Of a stretch of 64,000 nt of DNA, positions 55,836-63,934 are shown piece by piece. This DNA is from Croceimicrobium hydrocarbonivorans (GTDB taxonomy: Bacteria > Bacteroidota > Bacteroidia > Flavobacteriales > Schleiferiaceae). The translations under genes were made by a program, and so were the position numbers. Numbering within the stretch: position 1 is the first letter of the stretch; each line of letters begins with the position of its first letter. The notes under the pieces are model-generated. The model was given only the letters and a program-made list of their open reading frames with translations, was not told the DNA's origin and made no database searches. The stretch is from positions 682,001-746,000 of the forward strand of contig NZ_CP060139.1 of the NCBI RefSeq assembly GCF_014524565.1, in the 5' to 3' direction.

Positions 55836-56534
55836 TTATTGGTAGTGAATAATTTCAAAATCGGATTGAAAGCCATTTTGCAAATACAAAGGCCTACCCA
55901 TTTCAGAGGCTTGGAGATATACTTTTTGATGGCCCTCTTCTTTCAAGAAGTTGAGCGCCCCTCTTAGAATTTCCTGGGCAAATCCCCGGCGACGAAAACG
56001 CGCAGGCACTCCCATAGAATACAGTCCGGTTCCGCCTAAAGTATCTCGATAGATTGCAATAGTTCCAATGGCTTGATTTCCTTCGAAAGCCAGATAATAA
56101 TCCAGAATACGATGGGTGCTGGCCACTAAATTGGGACTGTAGCGATAGGCAAAGGCCTCTTCAAATAGCTGAGACCAGTTTTTATAGTCCTCTGCCGAAT
56201 TCAGTTTTTGTAAACGCAGTTTCCCCTTTGGAGCTTTCACATCATTTAGATCAGAGGACATTGCCGTGAGTCTAAATGCTTCATCCCATCCCCAAACCTC
56301 TGGCTTTTGTTCAGCCACTTCATTTTGCCAGAGTACCAAGCGTAAAGGAACAGAGAGCTCATCCGGAGCGAGTAAATTTTCTAAATCCGCATCAGGCTTT
56401 AGCCAAATCCGGTTAGGCCAATGCGAATCGAAACTATAGGCCGCGGCCCAATTTCGCGACTCGAAATACTGTCCACTCAATTGCCCTACCTCCTGCCAGA
56501 GGCTAAGCATATTATATAGATTAGGATTCTTCAT
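55836..56534 (-). CDS. GNAT-family N-acetyltransferase
   Basis: A 232-residue protein with the GNAT acetyl-CoA site in the C-terminal half (MGVPARFRRRGFAQEILRGAL, the Q/R-x-x-G-x-G/A type). The N-terminal about 110 residues are not recognised. The acceptor is unknown. Confidence 0.82.
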   Translation of the reverse strand: MKNPNLYNMLSLWQEVGQLSGQYFESRNWAAAYSFDSHWPNRIWLKPDADLENLLAPDELSVPLRLVLWQNEVAEQKPEVWGWDEAFRLTAMSSDLNDVKAPKGKLRLQKLNSAEDYKNWSQLFEEAFAYRYSPNLVASTHRILDYYLAFEGNQAIGTIAIYRDTLGGTGLYSMGVPARFRRRGFAQEILRGALNFLKEEGHQKVYLQASEMGRPLYLQNGFQSDFEIIHYQ

Positions 56535-56537
56535 CTT

Positions 56538-56984
56538 CTATGATTTAAGTAGGATTACAGAACCCAACAGGGCGATTACACCCAGGACTTTCCGTGGAGT
56601 TATCGCCTCCACCGGAAGGTCGAACCAGCCCATACTACCGGCCAACATCGCATACAACAATTGACTACTTAGGCTTATCACCACCGTACTGGCAATTCCC
56701 TGTCGGGGGATCAGAAAATAAAAGAGACTTACTGCACTGAAGCTAAAGAGTCCACCACCAATCCAATTGTACCAGGGAATACCCTCCAAACTGCTTTTTA
56801 GATTGCGGCTGCTCAATTGAAATATCAATACACTGAGGCTCAGAATAAAGCCAATTGCCAAGCTGATGGAACTAGCCAAAAAGGCACTGCCGGTTTGCTG
56901 TCCCAAGCGGGCATTCATGCTACCCTGGGTTACGATAAATATCCCCAGGAGCACCGTTAATAGAGATAAGCCAAACTGGTTCAT
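56538..56984 (-). CDS. YdcZ (DUF606)-family small membrane transporter
   Basis: A 148-residue protein with four to five transmembrane helices, starting MNQFGLSLLTVLLGIFIVTQGSMNARLGQ, the DUF606/YdcZ signature (QGxxNxxLG). It is a relative of the DMT superfamily and may work as a dimer. Only 3 bp from the GNAT gene and 4 bp from the cyclase gene, so the genes probably share a transcript. Confidence 0.85.
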   Translation of the reverse strand: MNQFGLSLLTVLLGIFIVTQGSMNARLGQQTGSAFLASSISLAIGFILSLSVLIFQLSSRNLKSSLEGIPWYNWIGGGLFSFSAVSLFYFLIPRQGIASTVVISLSSQLLYAMLAGSMGWFDLPVEAITPRKVLGVIALLGSVILLKS

Positions 56985-56988
56985 GAGC

Positions 56989-57957
56989 CTAGTTTATCGG
57001 AATCGCGATCGGACGCATAGGTGATCCGCTGGCCCCTCGCAATTTTAGAGATGCGGCTATAAATGCAAATTCATAGACCTTATCCTTCGCCAAATCTTCC
57101 AACATCATTTGCTCCAAAAACATGACTCCTCTTTCGGCCAATAAATAGGTGTGCACCGGTACCCAATTATCTTCTTTTTCGGGAGGAAAGGCTTCAAAAC
57201 TTAGATTGTCAGCCCCCAATAACATAGCCCCCTTTTCTTCTACTAACCACTGAGCCGCAGCCAAGCTGATTCCCGGATATTGATGGAGGTAATGGGCGGC
57301 ATCTTCATAATGCTTTGCCTGGCCGGTACGAATTAGGATCACATCCCCTTTCTGAATTTCGGTTTTCTGACGTTTCAAACAGGCTTTTAAATCCTGAATT
57401 GTAATGCGATAATTGGGCGGAAAAGAATCTACCAGAGCTCGCACATCCAGCAATAGGCCCCGTGCGATAATGGGCGGAATTTTCTCCGCTCCGGTTTTCT
57501 TCCAACCCTTGTCGCCTAAATGTTCTTCCGGACTAAAGCCATTCCAAATCAAGCCATTCAAACCAAAATGATTGAGGGCATCGATATGCGTCCCCATATG
57601 GGTGTACATGGAAACAGCATCTCCAGTATAGGAGACTTTCTCATTCATGGCCTCTCCCATTCCATTAGGATTATCCACCACTGTACCATGCGGAGTATGA
57701 GTAAGCCAATATTGATACGAAGGATCTCCGAGAGAGTGGAAACTGGGCATACCTACGAAATAATCTACGCTGAGATCGTAGACCTGACCACTGCCAATCT
57801 GCGATAGAATCTGAATGCGACTACTGTCGGTCATCATATTGAGACTGCCGATTTCATCCTCCGGACCCCAAGGGCTTTGTCCTACTTCCTGTGCCTGTGC
57901 GCCCCAAATAAGAAATTGAAAGGCAAGGACTTGAAAAAAATTTTTCTTTGTTTTCAT
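56989..57957 (-). CDS. Cyclase-family metal-dependent hydrolase, exported
   Basis: A 322-residue protein with a signal peptide (MKTKKNFFQVLAFQFLIWGAQAQ) and the kynurenine-formamidase-like cyclase fold: HMGTHIDALNHFG (HxGTHxD metal motif, about residue 121) and GADNLSFEAFP further on. The family hydrolyses formamides or cyclic amides; the substrate here is unknown. An export signal is unusual for a formamidase and suggests a periplasmic role. Confidence 0.84.
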   Translation of the reverse strand: MKTKKNFFQVLAFQFLIWGAQAQEVGQSPWGPEDEIGSLNMMTDSSRIQILSQIGSGQVYDLSVDYFVGMPSFHSLGDPSYQYWLTHTPHGTVVDNPNGMGEAMNEKVSYTGDAVSMYTHMGTHIDALNHFGLNGLIWNGFSPEEHLGDKGWKKTGAEKIPPIIARGLLLDVRALVDSFPPNYRITIQDLKACLKRQKTEIQKGDVILIRTGQAKHYEDAAHYLHQYPGISLAAAQWLVEEKGAMLLGADNLSFEAFPPEKEDNWVPVHTYLLAERGVMFLEQMMLEDLAKDKVYEFAFIAASLKLRGASGSPMRPIAIPIN

Positions 57958-58025
57958 TGTCGAGTTTATTGTCTCGACAAAAGTGCGGAGGCCTCAGTGC
58001 CTAAAAATTAAGCTATCTTAAGAAA

Positions 58026-58598
58026 TCACTTTAGGGCCTTGCGGCGGATATAGCTCAAATGCTCTGGCGTCAAACCCAGGTAGGAAGCGATCATATACTG
58101 CGGGAAACGTTGTTCTAATTGGGGATAAGACTGGCGGAAATTGGCATAACGCTCAACGGCGGATTCGATTTTCACCTGTAAATTTCTATGCTGAGCCGCC
58201 TGATAGGCCGATTGCATTTTAATTCGGAAAAAGCGCTCCATAGCCGGAACTTCTTTAAAAAGCTCTTCCAATCGATCGCGATGAATCTGAAAAATCACAC
58301 TGGGCTCAGTGGCCTGAATGAATTGCGTGGCCGGACTTTGACTGAGGTAACTATATAGGTCGTTTAACCACCAGCCTTCAATCCCAAAACTCTGTACAAA
58401 CTCCTTTCCGTCTTCATCTAAATAATAGGTGCGTAAGGCTCCGGAATCGATAAAGCGCATGTGCTGGGATACATCGCCCGCTTTGAGGATAAATTCCTTT
58501 TTAGCCAGCTTTTTTTCTTGAAAGGCCTTTTCGATACGGCTGATCTCCTCCGCTGAAACCGGGCTTAGGTCTTGAATATGGGCAATGAGCTTTTCGAT
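58026..58598 (-). CDS. Crp/Fnr-family regulator without a canonical start codon
   Basis: The visible ATG gives only 144 residues (MRFIDSGALRTYYLDEDG) and cuts the cyclic-nucleotide-like domain. The frame continues upstream through HIQDLSPVSAEEISRIEKAF and FILKAGDVSQH, which align with the normal N-terminus, to an in-frame TAA at 58608-58610, without any ATG, GTG or TTG. The given end is the first codon ATC (58598-58596), giving about 190 residues, the family length. Alternatives are ATT codons at 58586 and 58577 or a lost start. The effector domain keeps EGWWLNDLYSYL, and the C-terminal helix-turn-helix (ASYLGLTPEHLSYIRRKALK) is intact. Confidence 0.72.
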   Translation of the reverse strand: MEKLIAHIQDLSPVSAEEISRIEKAFQEKKLAKKEFILKAGDVSQHMRFIDSGALRTYYLDEDGKEFVQSFGIEGWWLNDLYSYLSQSPATQFIQATEPSVIFQIHRDRLEELFKEVPAMERFFRIKMQSAYQAAQHRNLQVKIESAVERYANFRQSYPQLEQRFPQYMIASYLGLTPEHLSYIRRKALK

Positions 58599-58617
58599 AG
58601 CCCGAAATTACGAAAGC

Positions 58618-59436
58618 CTATTTTACGGTCTTCTTGCGAAAGCGTTTAAAGGCGAAAATAAATAGGGCGGTTAAAATCATGAGCGGCCAAAGTCTAATGA
58701 GGATCAATAGGAAGGCAGTAAATCCAGTCCAACCATCTTTAAGAGCGATCACAAAACGATTGGGTTCATCGGTATCGATCACTTCCCTCTCCAGCTCCTG
58801 GTAAATATGAACTTCGATGCTGCTTAAGGCGATACGATCTTTGAGGTATTTCATACGCCCCTGAGCTCTTTCAATCTCGGTGCGTACCTGCCCTAATTTC
58901 TGCTCTACCTGCAGAATCTCCTCCACATTTTTAGCGCGATCCAATAACTTGAGCAAGCGAGCTTCTATATCTTGTGCCGATTTAATACGCGATTCTACAT
59001 CCACATATTCTTCGCTTACATCGCGGGTTCTTATTTCCCGACGATCGAAATGTTGCACCCCTTCACCGATGCCGGCCATCGCTTTTTCAAATTGGGCACT
59101 AGGTATGCGAAGGGTATAAAGGATTTCCTTTCGATAGCTATTCTGATTGGCTTTTTCGGAGGATATATAGCCCCCGAAGCGGGCGGTTAAGGCATTGATG
59201 GATTGAGCACTTTCCTCGAGGTTTTTCGTTTCATACTTTATATCCGCTTCCTTGATCAAATGCAGATTTTGAACTTGATTTCCATTGCTTTGAAGTTCAT
59301 CAGAGTTCTTCACCACCATGGCTGGCTCATAGGATTCTTCCATGGCCACATCTTCATGAGCTACATTTTGCAGATCCCTTTCACAGGCCGACAATAGAAC
59401 TAAAAAGCTAAGAATAAAGGAGTAACGATAGGACAT
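58618..59436 (-). CDS. DUF4349-family lipoprotein with C-terminal membrane anchor
   Basis: A 272-residue protein with lipobox SAC (MSYRYSFILSFLVLLSACER), the DUF4349 domain (IKYETKNLEESAQSINALTAR; RIPSAQFEKAMAGIGEGVQH), a coiled coil (about 150-205, VEEILQVEQKLGQVRTEIER) and a C-terminal transmembrane helix with basic tail. Likely a periplasmic envelope protein; function unknown. Confidence 0.85.
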   Translation of the reverse strand: MSYRYSFILSFLVLLSACERDLQNVAHEDVAMEESYEPAMVVKNSDELQSNGNQVQNLHLIKEADIKYETKNLEESAQSINALTARFGGYISSEKANQNSYRKEILYTLRIPSAQFEKAMAGIGEGVQHFDRREIRTRDVSEEYVDVESRIKSAQDIEARLLKLLDRAKNVEEILQVEQKLGQVRTEIERAQGRMKYLKDRIALSSIEVHIYQELEREVIDTDEPNRFVIALKDGWTGFTAFLLILIRLWPLMILTALFIFAFKRFRKKTVK

Positions 59437-59482
59437 TATAATTGATCTTAGGTCCTATAAACGAAGCTTTTGCGATTAAAGT

Positions 59483-60529
59483 CTATGCTCGCTTATAATA
59501 TCGCTTGCGCCAATGAAAGGCTACCCGTACCAATAAGATTAGAGCCGGTACTTCTACCAAGGGACCAATAACTCCGGCAAAGGCCTGACCCGAATTAATC
59601 CCAAATACCGCAATAGCAACTGCAATGGCCAATTCGAAATTATTACCAGCTGCGGTAAAGGCTATGGCTGCATTTTGATCATAGCTCGCTCCGGCCAATC
59701 GACTTATGAAAAAGCCCAGGCTGAACATGATCAAGAAATAAATTAAAAGAGGAACCGCAATTAAAAGCACATCCGCCGGAAGGCTAAATACTAAATCGCC
59801 TTTTAGGCTAAACATCAATACGATGGTGAAGAGTAAGGCCACCAAGGTGATAGGTGAGATGAGTGGTAAAAATCGACTTTGGTACCAGTCTGCGCCTTTT
59901 AAGGGAATGAGAACCACCCGACTGAGAATACCCAAGGCAAAAGGAATACCCAGATAAATAGCTACACTCTTGGCAATAAGAGCAATCGATATATCTATTA
60001 CCACGCCTTCAAATCCTAATAAGGGTGGAATTTGGGTCATGAATAGCCAGGCATAAAAGCTATAAGCAAAGACCTGGAATATACTATTTAGGGCAACCAG
60101 GCCAGCACCATATTCCGCTGAGCCTTCCGCCAGATCGTTCCAAACCAAAACCATGGCTATACAGCGGGCCAAACCAATCAGAATTAAACCCGACATATAT
60201 TCGGGATAGTCGTGCAAAAAGATAAGGGCCAGAGCAAACATCAATATTGGACCAATAATCCAGTTGAGAAGCAATGAGATTCCTAATATTTTAACATGCT
60301 TAAACACCTTAGGCAGCAGGCGGTAGTTCACCTTGGCTAGGGGCGGATACATCATTAAAATCAGGCCAATGGCCAAAGGGATATTGGTATCTCCTTCGCC
60401 ACTCTCTCCAAGGCTTTGCGCTAAGCCGGGCCAAAGATTGCCCAAGAGCAAACCCAAAGCCATGGCAGTGAAAATCCAGAGGGTGAGATAACGATCCAGA
60501 AAGGACAATTTCTTAGTACCCATGCTCAA
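59483..60529 (-). CDS. acr3: ACR3-family arsenite efflux permease
   Basis: A 348-residue inner-membrane protein with about ten helices. The conserved Cys is in [20 protein letters not shown], and the [33 protein letters not shown] motif is characteristic of ACR3. It extrudes arsenite. Last gene of the ars operon; the start may be the ATG at 60529 or at 60523 (MGTKK); it overlaps arsC by 17 bp or less. Confidence 0.93.
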   Translation of the reverse strand: MSMGTKKLSFLDRYLTLWIFTAMALGLLLGNLWPGLAQSLGESGEGDTNIPLAIGLILMMYPPLAKVNYRLLPKVFKHVKILGISLLLNWIIGPILMFALALIFLHDYPEYMSGLILIGLARCIAMVLVWNDLAEGSAEYGAGLVALNSIFQVFAYSFYAWLFMTQIPPLLGFEGVVIDISIALIAKSVAIYLGIPFALGILSRVVLIPLKGADWYQSRFLPLISPITLVALLFTIVLMFSLKGDLVFSLPADVLLIAVPLLIYFLIMFSLGFFISRLAGASYDQNAAIAFTAAGNNFELAIAVAIAVFGINSGQAFAGVIGPLVEVPALILLVRVAFHWRKRYYKRA

Positions 60530-61121
60530 TTGCTGAAAAAACGTGAAACATCTCAGTGGCTATTTGCAGGCAGCGCTCATCATAGGCAGCAGTCTCTTGA
60601 TCGGTATCATCAAATGCCTTGGGATCTTCATAATTAAGGGCAATACGTGCTTTGGTGCCAGGAATAAAAGGACAATTTTCATCCGCATCCGAGCAGGTCA
60701 TCACCGCTGCAAAATCTGCATTGGGATTTTCGGGATCATCGTACAATTTGGAGTGCAACATAATGGGATCCTCATCTTCAGCGAAAGCTATACGGTAAAC
60801 CGGATTAGGGTCCATCACCGCATCGGAATAGAGGTCAAAACCCGCTCGCTCCATCGCCGCCAAGGTACGTGGATTACAAGCTGTCACCTCCGTACCTCCA
60901 GAATAGGAATTCAATGTAAGGCCCGCTCGCTTAGCTGCCACATGGGCCCAAAGCTGTGCAAATTGACTGCGGCGAGAATTATGGGTGCAGATGAAAACCA
61001 GGTTTAAATTCGCCTGGTTCTCCTGCACATATTGGACTAATGGCTGTAATCGCTCCAAACGATCTGGAGGGATGCTTTTCGGATCGAGCCTATCAATGTA
61101 ACTATTCAGGTAACTAAACAT
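60513..61121 (-). CDS. arsC: Low-molecular-weight phosphatase-type arsenate reductase
   Basis: A 202-residue LMW-PTP-fold protein with the CX5R active-site motif CTHNSRR (about residue 44). Further cysteines ([12 protein letters not shown] and YDERCLQ) are placed as in thioredoxin-coupled ArsC enzymes. It reduces arsenate to arsenite, exported by the downstream ACR3. Operon position makes the arsenic role firm; a protein tyrosine phosphatase is less likely. Confidence 0.88.
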   Translation of the reverse strand: MFSYLNSYIDRLDPKSIPPDRLERLQPLVQYVQENQANLNLVFICTHNSRRSQFAQLWAHVAAKRAGLTLNSYSGGTEVTACNPRTLAAMERAGFDLYSDAVMDPNPVYRIAFAEDEDPIMLHSKLYDDPENPNADFAAVMTCSDADENCPFIPGTKARIALNYEDPKAFDDTDQETAAYDERCLQIATEMFHVFSAIEHGY

Positions 61122-61130
61122 GGCTGGGTA

Positions 61131-62021
61131 TTAACAGCATCCTCCACCCGGAGTACAAGCCTCTGAGCTTTGCATATCACTTAATTGTAGGATCTTCTTT
61201 TCCTTTTTAAGCTCACCTTCTTTTTGACCATAGAGGGTAATACTATAAATACCCTGTTCACCCTGACCAAATTTCTGCATTTCCTCCTCAGTCAAATATT
61301 GACTTAGAATATCAGCGGGAATGTAAATGGGCTTTTCCTTTTGAATTTGTAAATCTTTGAAGCCAGCCTTGCGCGCCATTTCTAAATAGGCGTCTTTTTG
61401 AATGGCTCCCGATACACAACCCGCATACATTTCGGCATCCTTTTGCAGGGCATCTGGTAATTCACCTTGCAGGACTACATCTGAAATACTAAAATGAGCG
61501 CCTGGTTTTAATACCCGATGAATCTCATTAAAGACGGCAGCCTTATTAGGCACCAAGTTTAATACACAATTGGAAACCACCACGTCAATACTATTGTCTA
61601 AAATCGGTAGTTCCTCAATATCGCCTTCGCGGAATTCTACATTATTGTAGCCTAATTTATCCGCATTTAAGCGCGCTTTGCGAATCATAGGACCACTAAA
61701 ATCGACACCAATCACTTTGCCTTCAGGACCGGTTTCATGTCGGGCAACAAATACATCATTACCAGCGCCGGAGCCCAGGTCTAAAACGGTATCGCCTTTT
61801 TCGATATGAGCAAAATGGGTGGGTAAACCACAACCTAAACCAAGGTCTGCATCCGACTGATAGCCCTCCGTTTCGGAATAATCATCGGTCATGATATTAT
61901 ACACTTCTTGGGAAACTGGGCCCGCTCCGCAGCAAGATGATTTATTCAGAGCTACATCTTGTTCGGCAATTTCGCTGTACTTCTTGCGTACAATTTCTTT
62001 GAGTTCCTGATCTGTTTTCAT
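61131..62021 (-). CDS. arsM: Arsenite S-adenosylmethionine methyltransferase
   Basis: A 296-residue SAM methyltransferase (start MKTDQELKEIVRKKYSEIAE; a longer frame starts 21 bp upstream and overlaps the arsR spacer). Motif I is DLGSGAGND. Arsenic-ligand cysteines are likely in SCCGAG, GLGCGLP and YAGCVSG, and the C-terminus ends GGGCC. It methylates arsenite to less retained or volatile forms. Second gene of the ars operon, 11 bp after arsR. Confidence 0.92.
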   Translation of the reverse strand: MKTDQELKEIVRKKYSEIAEQDVALNKSSCCGAGPVSQEVYNIMTDDYSETEGYQSDADLGLGCGLPTHFAHIEKGDTVLDLGSGAGNDVFVARHETGPEGKVIGVDFSGPMIRKARLNADKLGYNNVEFREGDIEELPILDNSIDVVVSNCVLNLVPNKAAVFNEIHRVLKPGAHFSISDVVLQGELPDALQKDAEMYAGCVSGAIQKDAYLEMARKAGFKDLQIQKEKPIYIPADILSQYLTEEEMQKFGQGEQGIYSITLYGQKEGELKKEKKILQLSDMQSSEACTPGGGCC

Positions 62022-62032
62022 GATAATAGGGT

Positions 62033-62365
62033 TTAGCAGCAAGAAGGATCATTGCCGCAATAGGATTCGAATAATTCTAAAAATTCTGACTTGATACGTT
62101 CCCAGCGCTCCGGGTTGATGCAATAGCTTACTGAAGTGCCTTCGATCGTACCTTGAATAAAGCCTGCGGCTTTTAACTCGCGTAAATGCTGACTAATAGT
62201 GGCTTGCGCCAGACCTAATTCCTGCACTAAATCACCATTTATGCAAGCCCTGGCTGCAACCAGATATTGAAGGATGGCTATTCGTGCGGGATGCCCCAAT
62301 GCTTTGGCACCGGCAGCCAGATCATTTTGTTCCGGACTAAAGAGATCTTTCTTAGTGATTCCCAT
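62033..62365 (-). CDS. arsR: ArsR-family metalloregulator
   Basis: A 110-residue winged-helix repressor (helix-turn-helix LVQELGLAQATISQHLRELKAAGF). A C-terminal CGNDPSCC supplies likely arsenic(III)-binding cysteines, together with possible Cys in ARACINGD. It represses the operon and falls off when arsenite binds. First gene of arsR-arsM-arsC-acr3. Confidence 0.93.
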   Translation of the reverse strand: MGITKKDLFSPEQNDLAAGAKALGHPARIAILQYLVAARACINGDLVQELGLAQATISQHLRELKAAGFIQGTIEGTSVSYCINPERWERIKSEFLELFESYCGNDPSCC

Positions 62366-62374
62366 AGCTTAAAA

Positions 62375-62392
62375 GTAATATTGCAATATTAC
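62375..62392. promoter_or_regulatory. ArsR operator, perfect 18-bp palindrome
   Basis: GTAATATTGCAATATTAC is a perfect inverted repeat 10 bp before the arsR start, the classic ArsR-family operator form. A minus-strand TACTTTTA next to it is close to TAnnTTTG, so the operator overlaps the promoter. Confidence 0.82.
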
Positions 62393-62404
62393 GATGAAAG
62401 GTTT

Positions 62405-62451
62405 AAAAAAAAGGCCCCGCAGTTAAAAAATTCATTCTAATCCACGGGGCC
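62405..62451 (-). terminator. Intrinsic terminator of the slipin gene
   Basis: On the minus strand GGCCCCG pairs with CGGGGCC over a 25-base loop and is followed by eight T residues, directly after the slipin stop and before the ars promoter. Confidence 0.87.
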
Positions 62452-62455
62452 CCTG

Positions 62456-63562
62456 CTAAGCAGACGAAAAGATTTCTCTTAATTTCGTACCAACTTCTCC
62501 ACCATTAATATTGATGGTGTTTACCTTCTCTACTACCTTTTCGAGGTATTCCATTTCTTTCAATTTCCAGAGCATAGGATTATTTTCCATCAACTTAGCG
62601 GTGTTCATCAAGCTCCGGGTAGAAGCTGTTTCTTCCCGACGGGTAATTAAATTAGCTTGAGCTTTCTTTTCAGCTACCAATACCTGATTCATAATCTCCC
62701 GCATTTCACCGGGTAGAATAATATCTCGGATACCTACTTCCAGCAGCTCCAAACCAATGGCTTGAAACTTTGCTTGGGTAGAACCAGCTATTTGCTCTGC
62801 CAATTCAATTTTCCGACTTAAGAGTTCGTCCAGACTTAATTCTGCCACATAAGAGCGTAAAGCCAATGCCAGTAAGTAGTAAGCCTGCTTTTCATAGTCA
62901 CTGTTCGCCAATAAGGCCTCTTCCACATTTTGAACTCGCATTTCTGCCAGTAAATTGATACGTAAAGTGGCTTTATCTTTAGTGAGCAATTCCTGACCAT
63001 TCAATTCAATGGTCTGGCGTTTCACATTGGCTTTCAGAAGTTTCATACTCTGAGAATTGTTCCAGTAGAAGTATTCGCCAGGCTCCAATGCTTTAAACAA
63101 TGCCCCATTCAAGAGGACTAGGCCTTTTTCACCTTGCTCCACTTTAAACATTCGAACAAAACCACGAGTGCATAAAATCGCCCGTAAGTTCTCTTTGAGA
63201 TGGGCTGGCAATTCCAATTCGTCGGTTGAAAAACGCAGGACCTCAATTGCATTCACCCCCTTCCAATAGGCATAAATACCAGGGATAAGGATTTCACTAA
63301 ACACACCATTTAGCATCACAATGGCCAATTCACCTTGCTTAAGCTCCACTAGCTCGGCATAGTCCTTTAACTTTTCAGCATTAACCCGCAGGTCTATACC
63401 TTTGGGCAGATCTACTTTGCTTCCGAGATGGTAATTCTGCAATTGAGCATTTATCCATTTCCAACGCTTACCGGCAGTCCAAATATTTTGGATAATACCA
63501 TTCTTTGTGGCCACAGTAAGCTGCGCTTCAGGGGTAAAAATTAATTGTAACATGTTCATCAA
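62456..63562 (-). CDS. Slipin/SPFH (band 7) family protein
   Basis: A 368-residue protein of the slipin type: an N-terminal part of repeated LKQGELAIVMLNGVF- and EQGEKGLVLLNGALF-type beta segments, then the SPFH core (KATLRINLLAEMRVQNVEEAL ... AIGLELLEVGIRDIILPGEM) and a C-terminal helix (AEKKAQANLITRREETASTRS). There is no clear N-terminal membrane helix. In some bacteria slipins of this kind are linked to RtcB RNA-repair operons. It is preceded by a small Cys-rich gene and tRNA-like sequences on the same strand. Confidence 0.85.
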   Translation of the reverse strand: MMNMLQLIFTPEAQLTVATKNGIIQNIWTAGKRWKWINAQLQNYHLGSKVDLPKGIDLRVNAEKLKDYAELVELKQGELAIVMLNGVFSEILIPGIYAYWKGVNAIEVLRFSTDELELPAHLKENLRAILCTRGFVRMFKVEQGEKGLVLLNGALFKALEPGEYFYWNNSQSMKLLKANVKRQTIELNGQELLTKDKATLRINLLAEMRVQNVEEALLANSDYEKQAYYLLALALRSYVAELSLDELLSRKIELAEQIAGSTQAKFQAIGLELLEVGIRDIILPGEMREIMNQVLVAEKKAQANLITRREETASTRSLMNTAKLMENNPMLWKLKEMEYLEKVVEKVNTININGGEVGTKLREIFSSA

Positions 63563-63570
63563 ATTGTGGG

Positions 63571-63804
63571 TTAAACCCGGTTAAAAAACAATATGCGCAG
63601 GGCAGCGGCAGTATGGACTTCAGGTTTCACACATTCCATCCTTAGAGGGCAAATAGCCGGCCTCTCTGCCCCAAATTCAGGACATGCTTCGCCATCGGTA
63701 CATATACCGCACACCGGTGCCAGAATTTTACATTTGTAAAAGCCTCGCACAATCCCATTCGCATATTGGTGATCCTTTTTAAAGCCGATCAAGCTTCTTT
63801 TCAT
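63571..63804 (-). CDS. Small cysteine-rich protein of unknown function
   Basis: A 77-residue protein starting MKRSLIGFKKDHQYANGIVR with seven cysteines (CKILAPVCGICTDGEACPEF ... CPLRMEC), suggesting a metal-binding knuckle or Fe-S site. It is 8 bp upstream of the slipin gene, so probably co-transcribed. Family not recognised. Confidence 0.6.
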   Translation of the reverse strand: MKRSLIGFKKDHQYANGIVRGFYKCKILAPVCGICTDGEACPEFGAERPAICPLRMECVKPEVHTAAALRILFFNRV

Positions 63805-63870
63805 GGTATGGCCTTCGCCATGGCTCCGTGAAAGGGAGGATTGATTTTCCTACAACCAGTAATTATCCTA

Positions 63871-63930
63871 CATAATAAGGGAATCGAACCCTCGGAAAAA
63901 ACCTGTGCTCTGCCATTGAGCTATTGAACC
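63871..63930 (-). ncRNA. tRNA-like RNA with D and T arms but almost no anticodon arm
   Basis: On the minus strand GGTTCAA is followed by a D-arm-like GCTC-AATGGCA-GAGC and a T-arm-like AGGG-TTCGATT-CCCT, while the anticodon region is only about 13 nt (AGG-TTTTTT-CC). The 3' strand does not pair with the 5' strand, so this is not a normal tRNA. It resembles the tRNA-like modules of bacterial Y RNAs or a decayed tRNA. Confidence 0.45.
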
Positions 63931-63934
63931 AAAA

